A stretch of DNA of 64,000 nucleotides from a bacterium (GTDB taxonomy: Bacteria > Arandabacterota > Arandabacteria > Arandabacterales > Arandabacteraceae). Below are positions 51,519-60,763 of the stretch, piece after piece. The stretch's first letter is position 1; each line of letters opens with the position of its first letter. The stretch is taken from positions 1-64,000 of the forward strand of contig JAOZOU010000002.1 of NCBI GenBank assembly GCA_029933125.1, read 5' to 3'. The notes under the pieces were generated by a model that was given only the letters and a program-made list of their open reading frames with translations, ran no database searches and was not told where the DNA came from. The translations under genes and the position numbers were made by a program.

Positions 51519-54032
51519 CTACTCATAGCGAAGGCTTTCAGTTACATTGACAAGAGCTGCTTTTCTGGCAGGAAAAAGTCCAGAGACAATTCCTGCACCT
51601 ATGATTGCAGCTGCAATAACCAATATCACTGATCCCTCGATCCTCGGAGCCGCAAAAAACAGAGGAAGTTTCGCTACGCCAAGCAGCGAAGCGACGCCGG
51701 TGGCAAAAAGGGCACCTAGGATACCAGCCGCGACACATATGAGTACAGCCTCAAAGAGGAATTGAGTGAGGATATGTGTTCTTTTGGCTCCCACTGCACG
51801 CCTGATACCGATCTCCCGAGTGCGCTGAGCAACGGAAACGAACATTATGTTGGCGACGCCAACCGCCCCTACAAGCAAGGTGATCAACCCAACGGCACCC
51901 AGAAAAGCAGTCAAGCCAAGCATGATCTTCGAGATCTCCTCTTTCGCCTCTAAAGCTGAGTACATTCCGATGGCGTCCTCATCCTCAAGATCGTGATTCT
52001 CAAGGATCATCTTTTTGACCCTTTCTTCGATCTCCTCGTAGGGAACCGAGGTTGTAGGATGGAGAACAAGCCGATCGGGATAACGCCTTCCAGTGATTAT
52101 GCTTGCTGTGGTATAGGGTATGAGCACCTTTTCGTCATCGAGAGATGTTTCTATCGAAGTCTGTTCTCCCTTTGCAGCCATTACCCCAACAACGAGAAAT
52201 GGTATGCCATCAATTCTGACAGTCTTGCCAAGAGCATCAGTGCTTGCGAAGATTTTCTGTTTAGCGCTGGCTCCAAGGACGCAGATCTTTCGCTTCTCAG
52301 CTATGTCGCGTTCATTTATGAAGCGCCCCTTCGCCATGGAAAAATTCCTTATGATGCGAGCATCGGGATCAACACCAAGTGTATGGAATGCTCTCGCTAC
52401 GCTGCCATACTCAATTACAGGGAAACCAGGCGAGATCTCCGGACTGAGATATTCAATGAACCAGGCATTGCATCTTAGATCTTCGATATCACGCTCTGTA
52501 AAGCGGAGAAGCGAATTTCGCTTTGCACAGGCTATTTTGCTTTTGATGCGGCGGGGATAGAGAACGGTTCGTCTTCCACCGAGTTTATCTATCTGACTTT
52601 GCATCTGATCACGCATCGCTGTCCCCCAGCCGACGAGAAGTGCTACTGCTGCGATTCCCCAGAAAACTCCGAATCCCGTGAGAGCTGCCCGCATTCTTGC
52701 AGTTCGTATGTCTTGCGTTGCCTGGGACAAGATCTCACCTACGATGCCCGGTAGGATGAGCCGCATCCGGCTGGTCTTGATCTTGGGAATCCAGGCGCGA
52801 ACATTACCCTTGATTGCGTCAACCGGCGGAATTGTGGCTGCTCTACGTGCAGGTGTAATACCAGCAACGATACCAGCTATGACCATAGTAATAGCAGCAA
52901 CTATCGCGACCTTAAGTGACACCACGGGTGTCGGGATGTAGTCGGGAATCGGGAGCCTTCCGATGAGCCAGAGGAGGGCGAAACCGAGCATGAATCCTAC
53001 TGCACCCGCAATTGAAGTCAGGATGAGTGTCTCGGTTAGAAATTGCCAAAGGAGATTGCCTCTGGTTGCACCAGCTGCTCTTCTTATTCCTATCTCTTGA
53101 ACACGTTCGCTGACTGAGACAAGCATCATATTGGTTATGGCTATACTTCCGATAGCCAACGTGAGAATGCCAACGCCCGCAACGAAGACACCCACAGCTT
53201 TAGCAAAAGACTCAGTCTGTTTCGTGTATCTGGTGAGAGGAATTATCCAAACTGCTTCTTCGTCATCGGGTGCGAAATTATGCTTTATGGCAAGAGCCTT
53301 CCTTATCTCAACTACTGTTTGCTCATCCTGTTCAGGTTGGAAAGACTTTGCCATTATGCAAAAGAGGTATCGTCTGCCAAAGAGCCGCCGCCCAGTCGAG
53401 AATGGAATAAATATGAGTTGCTCATCACGCGGTCCGATGTTTACCATCTGTTGCTTCTCTGGAAGAATGCCTATGATGGTGAATGACACCCCTTTGATTT
53501 TGAGAGTCTTTCCCAGGGGATCCTCGTAGGTCTTAAAATACTCATCCCTGATTTTGGGCCCAATAACGCATACTCGCCTGCGATTTTCCATATCATCGCT
53601 TGTGAAGAATCTGCCACGCTCGGGCGTGAGATTGCGCATGATGCGGGCATCGGGAACTACACCTCTCACTGTATGGGCCTCGGATATGTTACCTCTGGAT
53701 ACTGTCGGATAGTACTGATCAACAGGTATGACAAGTTTGGTAGACGAGGAGTAAGCCCGAATCGCTTCAACATCTTCCAGGAAAAGCGGAATAGGGCGAC
53801 CAGCCCTATAGCCACCTATCCCTTTAGAAGTATGACCAGGGAAAACTACGATGATATCCTTGCCAAAGGCCTCCATACCTTCACGCATGTAGTGTTGAAC
53901 GGAAACCCCCCATCCTGCCAGCAAGAGGACAGCTGCAACGCCCCAGGTGACGCCAAAGGCTGAGAAGAAATTACGCCTTTTATGACTTGAAAGGTTTCTC
54001 AGCGTTTGGTGCAGGAGGTCAGCAATTGACAT
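51519..54032 (-). CDS. Tandem-duplicated MacB/FtsX-type ABC permease
   Basis: An 837-residue membrane protein made of two complete MacB-PCD/FtsX permease units in one chain. Unit 1 (about 1-415): FFSAFGVTWGVAAVLLLAGWG, periplasmic domain, SERVQEIGIRRAAGATRGN. Unit 2 (about 425-837): ALTGFGVFWGIAAVALLVGWG, periplasmic domain, AQRTREIGIRRAVGAKRTH, ending SLRYE. Each unit has four helices, so the single chain could form the normally dimeric transmembrane complex. It has no ATPase domain and no ATPase gene neighbours it. It follows the HlyD-like adaptor by 11 bp. Confidence 0.9.
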   Translation of the reverse strand: MSIADLLHQTLRNLSSHKRRNFFSAFGVTWGVAAVLLLAGWGVSVQHYMREGMEAFGKDIIVVFPGHTSKGIGGYRAGRPIPLFLEDVEAIRAYSSSTKLVIPVDQYYPTVSRGNISEAHTVRGVVPDARIMRNLTPERGRFFTSDDMENRRRVCVIGPKIRDEYFKTYEDPLGKTLKIKGVSFTIIGILPEKQQMVNIGPRDEQLIFIPFSTGRRLFGRRYLFCIMAKSFQPEQDEQTVVEIRKALAIKHNFAPDDEEAVWIIPLTRYTKQTESFAKAVGVFVAGVGILTLAIGSIAITNMMLVSVSERVQEIGIRRAAGATRGNLLWQFLTETLILTSIAGAVGFMLGFALLWLIGRLPIPDYIPTPVVSLKVAIVAAITMVIAGIVAGITPARRAATIPPVDAIKGNVRAWIPKIKTSRMRLILPGIVGEILSQATQDIRTARMRAALTGFGVFWGIAAVALLVGWGTAMRDQMQSQIDKLGGRRTVLYPRRIKSKIACAKRNSLLRFTERDIEDLRCNAWFIEYLSPEISPGFPVIEYGSVARAFHTLGVDPDARIIRNFSMAKGRFINERDIAEKRKICVLGASAKQKIFASTDALGKTVRIDGIPFLVVGVMAAKGEQTSIETSLDDEKVLIPYTTASIITGRRYPDRLVLHPTTSVPYEEIEERVKKMILENHDLEDEDAIGMYSALEAKEEISKIMLGLTAFLGAVGLITLLVGAVGVANIMFVSVAQRTREIGIRRAVGAKRTHILTQFLFEAVLICVAAGILGALFATGVASLLGVAKLPLFFAAPRIEGSVILVIAAAIIGAGIVSGLFPARKAALVNVTESLRYE

Positions 54033-54043
54033 GATAGTATCGC

Positions 54044-55144
54044 CTATTGGAGGATGACTTGGGATGTCTGGGCTAGCCCTTCAATGATCTCGGTCTTTAT
54101 GCCATCGCTGAGACCGGTTTTGACAGCTATCTTTCGTCTACCTGTCTCACTTGAAGGATCAACTATCTCGACGAAGGTGCTGTCGCCTTCGTAGATGATA
54201 GCTCCTTCAGGGACTGTAAGTACATCGCGGTGTTCTGCAATTATCAATTGGGCATCGGCCGACATTCCGGTTTTCAGAATATCTGTCCTTCCAGCTATCT
54301 CAGCTTCAATCCGAAAATTCACAACACCTTCTTCTTCGGTTCCCATTGGTGCTATCTTAGTGAGCACCCCATCAAAAGCGGTATCGGGGAAGGCATCGAC
54401 AAGGATTCTTGCAGGCATACCAACATGGATCTTGCCTACATCGCTCTCGTCGACAAGACCTTCAAAATGCATGACAGAGACATCAGCAAGCGTAAGGATG
54501 CTTGTTCCACCATAGGCTGAGGAGATAGGGATGACGGATGAGCCTTCATCGACATTTCTCGAGAGGACAATCCCATCTATTGGTGAGATTACAATCATAT
54601 CGCTTAGGGCAGAGGAAGCGTTGCTCGGTTTCTGGAATCCACCCGGAGATGAGACAACACTCTGCTCAAGGACCTGAAGTTGAGCCAAAGCCGCATCGTA
54701 GCGAGCTGCATCGATTGCTACCTGGGTCTCAGCATCTTCAACATCGCTATCGGAAACCAAGCTCTTCTCAGCCAGACTCTCAAGGCGCTTGAGATGGCGC
54801 TTTGATTGTTCGAGCTGGAGCTTTGCTGTCTCAACCTTCTCTCTTGCAGCTACAAGTTCATGGGGCGTGGCAGTTGGTACGATTTCCGCAAGTCGTTGTC
54901 CTTTTGATACCGAATCCCCCTCGTCGACAAAGAGCTTTCGTACAACACCACCTATTTTTGATTTTACATCAGCAACTGCAAGCGGTTCTATCTCACCCGT
55001 TGCTATCACAGCCTTTGTTATTGTCGCTACGGTTGGGTTCACCAGACGGACGTTGGCGATCTCTGGTTTTTTCCTCCTGGCGAGAGAAATGAGCGTAAGC
55101 ACAACACCTATGATAACGACGATGACTATTGCGGCTCGCTTCAA
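54044..55144 (-). CDS. HlyD/MacA-type periplasmic adaptor
   Basis: A 366-residue membrane-fusion protein: anchor (AAIVIVVIIGVVLTLISLA), lipoyl halves (KSKIGGVVRKLFVDEGDSVSKG and VISPIDGIVLSRNVDEGSSV), a coiled-coil hairpin between them (about residues 95-150), and a beta-barrel (HFEGLVDESDVGKI). It is the partner of the double permease encoded next. The start is a TTG at 55144 overlapping the preceding stop by 4 bp (TTGA), behind GAGGGGG, so it is coupled to the metal-dependent hydrolase gene. Confidence 0.9.
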   Translation of the reverse strand: MKRAAIVIVVIIGVVLTLISLARRKKPEIANVRLVNPTVATITKAVIATGEIEPLAVADVKSKIGGVVRKLFVDEGDSVSKGQRLAEIVPTATPHELVAAREKVETAKLQLEQSKRHLKRLESLAEKSLVSDSDVEDAETQVAIDAARYDAALAQLQVLEQSVVSSPGGFQKPSNASSALSDMIVISPIDGIVLSRNVDEGSSVIPISSAYGGTSILTLADVSVMHFEGLVDESDVGKIHVGMPARILVDAFPDTAFDGVLTKIAPMGTEEEGVVNFRIEAEIAGRTDILKTGMSADAQLIIAEHRDVLTVPEGAIIYEGDSTFVEIVDPSSETGRRKIAVKTGLSDGIKTEIIEGLAQTSQVILQ

Positions 55145-56019
55145 CGCGTGACCCCCTCTTCTGGCTTAAGTGCCTTCACAGGTACTTCTCTACCCATTGA
55201 CTTAAGGATTCTCACCTTCACCCTTCCTGCGTTCTTGCAAAGAGCAGCAAACAACTCCGCGTCAGCTCGTTTGCCAACTATCGAACCATAATGCATTGGA
55301 ATTGCGACTTTGGGCATAATGAGCTCTGCAGCCTTAGCAGCCTCGCGTGCATTCATCGTATATTTCCCACCCACAGGTAGAAGCGCCACATCTGTCTTAA
55401 CATGTCGCATCTCAGGGATCAAATGGGTATCACCTGCATGGTATATTGTAGATCTGGAGGTATGAATTACGAAGCCGACATAGCCTCTCTCTTTAGGATG
55501 GAATTTCTTACCTACATTGTAAGCAGGAACAGTTTCAATTCTTATGCCAGCAATATCGAGCGTATCCCAGGGTTCAACCTCATAGATATGCTTAAAGCCA
55601 TTCTTGAGTTTCTCTATCACCTGCTTGATGGAGACGATTGTGGTGGTCGGTTTAGCAATCTTGGCGACGTCTTCAGGTGAAAAATGATCATAGTGATCAT
55701 GGGTTATCAGGATAAGATCAGCCTTAGGCAAACCCTTGGGGAGGTTGAAGGGGTCAATGTAGATTTTAAGCGAATCGCTTATCAGGAAGCTCGCATGCCC
55801 CAGCCATCTGAGGTCAGCGAGCAAACTGTCAACCACAGGATCCTTTTGGATTATTGCTTCATCGTAGTCGAGCATCTCATCAGTATCCTGCCCGTAAGCA
55901 TCATAAGTCTCGTCCACATCACCCTCCTCCTGAGCTACAAGCATTGGCTGTGCACCCGAGACCACCTGGTAGCTACATAAGGCTAAAAGCACTGGAATCA
56001 GAGTTGCAATCCCTCGCAT
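55141..56019 (-). CDS. Exported UPF0173-like metallo-beta-lactamase-fold hydrolase
   Basis: A 292-residue exported protein: signal peptide (to about VVSGA), an acidic linker (about 30-60), then a UPF0173/YtkL-type metal-dependent hydrolase domain with LRWLGHASFLI, THDHYDHF (HxHxDH), HAGDTH and PMHYGS. Cytoplasmic relatives are common; the added signal peptide places this one in the periplasm. Substrate unknown. ATG 56019 follows GGAGGTG; an upstream in-frame ATG at 56037 is less well placed. It is the first gene of the reverse-strand export operon. Confidence 0.88.
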   Translation of the reverse strand: MRGIATLIPVLLALCSYQVVSGAQPMLVAQEEGDVDETYDAYGQDTDEMLDYDEAIIQKDPVVDSLLADLRWLGHASFLISDSLKIYIDPFNLPKGLPKADLILITHDHYDHFSPEDVAKIAKPTTTIVSIKQVIEKLKNGFKHIYEVEPWDTLDIAGIRIETVPAYNVGKKFHPKERGYVGFVIHTSRSTIYHAGDTHLIPEMRHVKTDVALLPVGGKYTMNAREAAKAAELIMPKVAIPMHYGSIVGKRADAELFAALCKNAGRVKVRILKSMGREVPVKALKPEEGVTR

Positions 56020-56083
56020 CTTGCACCTCCCGATCAAAGCTAATCACCATCTCAAGGTAACCCGTGTATCACAACTCGTGTCC

Positions 56084-57832
56084 TCATAGTACTCTCAGAG
56101 TTGGTAGCCGATTAAGAGCGGCTGCCAATTCCACTTTTCTGAATCTAGCATAATCTCCCATACGCCTTGGGTCAATCACATCGAGTCCATAGTTGTCAAT
56201 ATCACTCATCACGCAATCGAGAATCTCAGGTAAAGTGCGCTTTCCATCCATGTACTTTGTACGAGCATAATAAAGTGCTTGCCCAATGGCATTTACCTGG
56301 CTTGGATGGACAAGTCCCTCGACGCAGGAGAGATCAATTGTGTACCTTCCGAAAACGATTGTCTTAAGTCCTCGACCTGAGATCTTAACCTCACGCTTTC
56401 CTTTGCTAGCGTCGAGACTCTGGCGTAGTGGAACTCTCGGGGTTATCTCACCAAAATGCTCTCCGCCTTCGGGTCTTCTTTCGCTACGATACTTTGTAGC
56501 AATTGCTCTGGCTTGCTCAGAGACGTCATTAGCTCTGAAGGCATCCATAGCAATCACACAGTCGGCTACATCGAAGTAATCTCCGCTCCCTCCCATCACG
56601 AGTATTGTAGAGACGCCCAGGTCTTCATAGAGTTGACGAACCTTATCCACAAAAGGTGTAATAGGCTCCTTGGACTTCGCTATGAGCTCCTGCATACGGT
56701 GGTCACGAATCATGAAATTGGTTGCCGCAGTGTCTTCGTCGGTAAGCAAGACCTTTGCACCTGCCTCAAGCGCCTCAACTATGTTCGCAGCCTGGGAAGT
56801 CGAACCACTGGCATTCTCAGTTGAAAATCTCGTAGTATCCTCTCCGTATGGGAGATTGGATATGAAGGGAGAGATGTTGACCTTCTCAATGCGTCTACCG
56901 TCTTCAGCCCGAATCTTCACTGCGGAAGGATGCGTAACCACGAACTCTCTGCCATCACCCGGGATGTGGTTGTAAACACCCCTTTCAATGGCATTGAGAA
57001 GTGTTGACTTGCCATGATAGCCTCCGCCAACGATAAGGGTTATCCCCTTTGCTATTCCCATGCCCGAGATGGTTCCGTGATTCGGGAGGTCAAAGGACAC
57101 ACGGAGTGATGGTGGCGATTCAAATCTCACCACCCTTCCTGTTGTCTTGGGACGGTCATCGACCCCACTTCTTCTGGGAAGTACAGCACCGTTTGAAACA
57201 AAAGCAACAAGATCCTGGCTCGCCAGGGCTTCACGCAGGTAGTCGGCATCCTCGTTAGTCTCGATATGGCGATAAAGCTCCCCCACTGTGGAACTTGATG
57301 AGATTCCATTCGGAGGGGCGAGTTCTGTGAAGAAAAGGGTTTTGCCTATTATCTCGGGGACGGCTTTAAGAAGGATATGCTTAGCCTCTCTTGCAAGTAT
57401 ACTTCTTCCTCTTGCTGGCAGTCCAACTGCGAATCTCGCCTCGATTGATTTTTGGGTAACAATCACGGCGGTTCGCTCGAGAATCTCTTGACCAGGTCGA
57501 TCAATTGTAATTATCCCGCTCTTGCCAGAGCCGCAAAGTTTACTTGCTGATACTGCCAGACGATAGAAGCGTCTTAGAAGAAAGTCAGCAAGCCCAATCC
57601 TGCGTGAGCGATTGTGATAGGTATCCTCTGGAAAACGAGCCTGCGAATGGTCAACTATCGCTCTTAGGCGACTCGGGGAGGCGAATGGATCACCCTGAAC
57701 GTGATCGATGATAAGTCGGAAGCCAGGAAAGGCATATGTGCCTGCCAGACTTTTATATGCCTTGTAACCCCTTCCATCCAGTCGCGTCAGGGTCTGGTCG
57801 AGATCTTGAGGTGTCAGGCTTCGACTCGACAT
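56084..57832 (-). CDS. ABC-class ATPase of unknown function (COG3044/PF09818-like)
   Basis: A 582-residue cytoplasmic ATPase resembling the conserved 'predicted ATPase of the ABC class'. The P-loop is IVGGGYHGKSTLL (about residue 265-277). Downstream are ASGSTSQAANIVEALEAGA (a signature-like stretch), KVLLTDEDTAATNFM (Walker B) and STILVMGGSGDYFDVAD. The N-terminal 220 residues are a family-specific domain. It is not a transporter component and no role is established. It stands alone on the reverse strand, 65 bp upstream in coordinates from the hydrolase gene. Confidence 0.87.
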   Translation of the reverse strand: MSSRSLTPQDLDQTLTRLDGRGYKAYKSLAGTYAFPGFRLIIDHVQGDPFASPSRLRAIVDHSQARFPEDTYHNRSRRIGLADFLLRRFYRLAVSASKLCGSGKSGIITIDRPGQEILERTAVIVTQKSIEARFAVGLPARGRSILAREAKHILLKAVPEIIGKTLFFTELAPPNGISSSSTVGELYRHIETNEDADYLREALASQDLVAFVSNGAVLPRRSGVDDRPKTTGRVVRFESPPSLRVSFDLPNHGTISGMGIAKGITLIVGGGYHGKSTLLNAIERGVYNHIPGDGREFVVTHPSAVKIRAEDGRRIEKVNISPFISNLPYGEDTTRFSTENASGSTSQAANIVEALEAGAKVLLTDEDTAATNFMIRDHRMQELIAKSKEPITPFVDKVRQLYEDLGVSTILVMGGSGDYFDVADCVIAMDAFRANDVSEQARAIATKYRSERRPEGGEHFGEITPRVPLRQSLDASKGKREVKISGRGLKTIVFGRYTIDLSCVEGLVHPSQVNAIGQALYYARTKYMDGKRTLPEILDCVMSDIDNYGLDVIDPRRMGDYARFRKVELAAALNRLPTLRVL

Positions 57833-58023
57833 GAAGGATCTACCTCATATGGCGACTCTACACCAACGGCGCGGTGGGGTCAAGCAGGAGCTCGGGCGTC
57901 GGACTTTTACCTAAGCGTCTGTAGGGCTTCGCTGCGGGTTGTCATACGCCTGAGATGGGCTCAATGGCATTGCTGTTTCAAGACTTGCCACGAGGTAACC
58001 TATCTTGCAGGGCGAGAAATTTG

Positions 58024-58052
58024 TTGACAGGGGAGAGGGTGGGACATAGACT
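58024..58052 (+). promoter_or_regulatory. Strong promoter for the Rrf2 gene
   Basis: A perfect TTGACA (58024-58029), 17 bp, TAGACT (58047-58052), 29 bp before the ATG at 58081. The dyad at 58051-58074 begins at its -10 box. Confidence 0.65.
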
Positions 58053-58074
58053 ACTAATAGAATTAAATTGGTAG
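58051..58074. promoter_or_regulatory. Operator-like inverted repeat at the Rrf2 promoter
   Basis: CTACTAAT (58051-58058) and ATTGGTAG (58067-58074) form an inverted repeat with 7 of 8 pairs and an AT-rich 8-bp centre. It covers the expected transcription start, between the -10 box and the start codon, the usual place for autorepression by Rrf2-family proteins such as IscR and CymR. Confidence 0.55.
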
Positions 58075-58080
58075 AAAAGC

Positions 58081-58527
58081 ATGAGACTTACGACCAGAGG
58101 AAGATATGCAGCGCGGCTGATGCTCGATCTCGCCATCAACCACGGCGAACGCGATTTCGTTCTGCTCAAGGACATCGCCCAAAGGCAAGGGATTTCAACT
58201 AAGTATCTTGGCCATCTCATGACGTCTCTCAAACAGGCTGGTCTGGTCATCGGTGCAAGAGGGGCACATGGAGGCTATAAACTGGCGAGGCCAGCAGAAA
58301 AGATAAGGCTTTCTGAGATCGTTGTTGCAGTTGAAGGGGACCTGAGCATGGTTGAGTGTGTTAAGGATGCCTCGGTTTGCACAAGATCCGCCTCGTGTAT
58401 TACGCGTGAGATATGGGCTGAGATGGGGGAGACCTTGATTCAATTCCTCGATTCTATCACGCTCGACGACATGGTTCGAAGGTATAGGGAAAAGCTGGCA
58501 AGCCAGGCACTCATGTGGAACATCTGA
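58081..58527 (+). CDS. Rrf2-family transcriptional regulator with cluster-type cysteines
   Basis: A 148-residue winged-helix regulator: MRLTTRGRYAARLMLDLA, LKDIAQRQGISTKYLGHLM (recognition helix) and GARGAHGGYKLARP (wing). Three cysteines at 93, 100 and 106 (ECVKDASVCTRSASC) match the Fe-S ligand positions of IscR closely, with one extra residue in the first gap. It may sense Fe-S, redox or cysteine status. Gene order with cysK 59 bp downstream resembles CymR-type control of cysteine synthesis. An operator-like dyad at its own promoter suggests autoregulation. Confidence 0.92.
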   Translation: MRLTTRGRYAARLMLDLAINHGERDFVLLKDIAQRQGISTKYLGHLMTSLKQAGLVIGARGAHGGYKLARPAEKIRLSEIVVAVEGDLSMVECVKDASVCTRSASCITREIWAEMGETLIQFLDSITLDDMVRRYREKLASQALMWNI

Positions 58528-58586
58528 CCCTAAAGTTATTTGTGGAAGGGTTGTTGTGGTAAAGACCAGCCAAAGGAGGGTAAGAA

Positions 58587-59516
58587 GTGAGAATAGCTAG
58601 GGATGTAACTCAACTTGTTGGCAATACCCCCCTAGTATATCTGAATCAGGTGACAAGCGGGCTCGAGGCTACAATTGTTGCCAAGCTCGAATGTTTCAAC
58701 CCCCTGGCAAGCATCAAGGATAGGATTGGCGTTAGCATGATTGAAAGTGCCGAGCGCGAGGGCTTGATTGGGAAAGATAGTATCATTGTTGAACCGACAA
58801 GCGGCAACACTGGGATAGCCCTTGCATTTGTGTGTGCAGCCAGGGGCTACCAGTTGATTTTGACCATGCCTGATACTATGAGCCTTGAACGCAGGATGCT
58901 TCTGAAAGCCTTAGGTGCAGAGATTATCCTTACGCCTGGCAGCGAAGGTATGATGGGGGCAGTGAAGAAAGCTGAAGAACTCGCAGGGAGTGATAGCCGC
59001 TATTTCATGCCGCAGCAGTTCAAGAATCCGGCAAATCCAGATGTCCACAGACGTACAACCGCGGAGGAAATCTGGAAGGATACCGATGGCAAGGTTGATA
59101 TCGTGGTTGCTGGCGTTGGAACAGGTGGTACAATCACGGGAGTTGCAGAGGTCCTTAAAGCTCGTAAAGCGGATTTCAAAGCAGTTGCTGTCGAACCCAA
59201 GACCTCACCAGTACTCTCTGGAGGAAGACCAGGGCCACACACAATCCAGGGCATAGGAGCAGGTTTTGTCCCGGATGTTCTACGTCTTGATTTGATTGAT
59301 GAGATCATTCAGGTTAGGGATGAGGACGCAGCAGAAGTTACGCGACGCTTGGCCAGACAGGAGGGTTTATTTGTTGGAAAGTCTTCGGGAGCGGCTACGT
59401 GGGCTGCACTTGAGGTCGCCAGACGTCCTGAAAACAAAGACAAGATGATTGTTGTCATTTTGCCTGACACAGGTGAACGTTATCTTTCAACAGATCTTTT
59501 TGAAGTTGATCAATAG
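58587..59516 (+). CDS. cysK: Cysteine synthase A (O-acetylserine sulfhydrylase)
   Basis: A 309-residue PLP enzyme making cysteine from O-acetylserine and sulfide. It has [10 protein letters not shown], the PLP lysine in [10 protein letters not shown] (Lys44), the substrate loop [11 protein letters not shown], the phosphate-binding [10 protein letters not shown] and VGKSSGAA. Length and motifs are those of CysK. The start is GTG 58587 behind AAAGGAGGG. Lying just after the Rrf2 gene and before mnmA, it forms a sulfur-related segment. Confidence 0.95.
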   Translation: MRIARDVTQLVGNTPLVYLNQVTSGLEATIVAKLECFNPLASIKDRIGVSMIESAEREGLIGKDSIIVEPTSGNTGIALAFVCAARGYQLILTMPDTMSLERRMLLKALGAEIILTPGSEGMMGAVKKAEELAGSDSRYFMPQQFKNPANPDVHRRTTAEEIWKDTDGKVDIVVAGVGTGGTITGVAEVLKARKADFKAVAVEPKTSPVLSGGRPGPHTIQGIGAGFVPDVLRLDLIDEIIQVRDEDAAEVTRRLARQEGLFVGKSSGAATWAALEVARRPENKDKMIVVILPDTGERYLSTDLFEVDQ

Positions 59517-59570
59517 TTGCCCTTGGCTGGGCTTCTGCGTCATGAGATTTGCTCCTAGCTGGAGATTGCC

Positions 59571-60674
59571 ATGAAATCAGGGTCAAAGGGTCAAGGCAGG
59601 CAAGTGCTCGTTGCCATGAGCGGAGGTGTAGATTCATCCGTAGCAGCCGCTTTGCTTGAGGAGAAGGGATACGAGGTTGTTGGTGTGACTATGAAGATAT
59701 GGGAATGTGGTGAGGATTGGACAGGATGCTGCGGTGTTCGCGGCGTTGAGGATGCTCGGCGCGTTGCCCATAGCCTTGATATTCCTCACTATGTAATCGA
59801 CCTGCAGAAGGTTTTCGAGGAGAAGGTCATTAGACCTTTCTGCGATGCCTACCTTGAGGGTAAGACTCCGAATCCATGCATTCTGTGTAACAGGTACGTC
59901 AAGTTTGGCGAGCTTCTCAGGAAAGCGAATGAGCTAGGAATTCCTTATGTTGCCACAGGTCATTATGCCCGTGTTGACTATGATATTAAGCGTGGAGTGT
60001 ATCTCTTGAGGAAAGGCAGGGACCGCGGAAAGGATCAATCTTACTTCCTTTATGTCCTCACTCAGGAGCATCTCAGGCGTACTCTTTTCCCTGTCGGTGA
60101 CCTCACCAAGCTTGAGGTTCGTAAGAAAGCGAGAGATCTGGGACTCCACGTTGCAGAGAAAAGGGGTTCACAGGAGATATGTTTCGTGGCAGATGGCAAT
60201 TATCGAAACTTTGTCATCAAACGCACCGGGGTGATTCCTGAGCCTGGCCCAATATTAAGTAAGGATGGAAGCATACTTGGTCAGCATAGTGGCATCATTT
60301 CCTACACCATAGGACAAAGGCGCGGGCTCAGAATAAGCGCACGCGAGCCGCTCTATGTGATAGCAATTGATAGGAGCAGCAATGCTGTCATCGTCGGCGG
60401 AAGAGAAGATGTATATTGCAGAGAATTCATCGGGGAAGATGTTACCTTCGTCTTCGCTAACTATCGTGAGAGCCCTTTCAGGGCAAGAGTGAGGGTCCGC
60501 TATCGCCAGCCGACAAAGTCGGCGACCATTAATGTCGAGATGGATGGGAGAGTTAGAGTAGTCTTCGATAAGCCCCAATGGGGTATTGCCCCCGGTCAAT
60601 CTGCTGTCTTCTACGATCATGACGTCGTGCTCGGAGGTGCCGTCATAGCTTCGACATTCCGTCCTGGGAATTGA
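59571..60674 (+). CDS. mnmA: tRNA-specific 2-thiouridylase
   Basis: A 367-residue enzyme that thiolates U34 of tRNA Lys, Glu and Gln. It has the PP-loop MSGGVDSSVAA, TPNPCILCNRYVKF (first catalytic Cys), TGHYAR, KDQSYFLY, RGSQEICFV (second catalytic Cys) and YTIGQRRGL, with a C-terminal beta-barrel. Sulfur normally comes from a cysteine desulfurase; a NifS-like domain is encoded elsewhere in the window but fused to SelD. ATG 59571 follows GGAGATTG. It is 54 bp after cysK. Confidence 0.96.
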   Translation: MKSGSKGQGRQVLVAMSGGVDSSVAAALLEEKGYEVVGVTMKIWECGEDWTGCCGVRGVEDARRVAHSLDIPHYVIDLQKVFEEKVIRPFCDAYLEGKTPNPCILCNRYVKFGELLRKANELGIPYVATGHYARVDYDIKRGVYLLRKGRDRGKDQSYFLYVLTQEHLRRTLFPVGDLTKLEVRKKARDLGLHVAEKRGSQEICFVADGNYRNFVIKRTGVIPEPGPILSKDGSILGQHSGIISYTIGQRRGLRISAREPLYVIAIDRSSNAVIVGGREDVYCREFIGEDVTFVFANYRESPFRARVRVRYRQPTKSATINVEMDGRVRVVFDKPQWGIAPGQSAVFYDHDVVLGGAVIASTFRPGN

Positions 60675-60710
60675 CGGTTGCTGATCTGCTCACCCCAGGG
60701 CGGATATGCT

Positions 60711-60737
60711 TGCCCTGTGAGATTTCCCTACAGGGCA
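60711..60737 (+). other. RNA hairpin between mnmA and the HypE-like gene
   Basis: TGCCCTGT (60711-60718) and ACAGGGCA (60730-60737) form a perfect 8-bp stem with an 11-nt loop, 36 bp past the mnmA stop and 27 bp before the next start. No T-run follows, so an attenuator, processing site or Rho-dependent element is as likely as an intrinsic terminator. Confidence 0.45.
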
Positions 60738-60763
60738 GGATCTCATATCCAAGGAGGCTCAGG

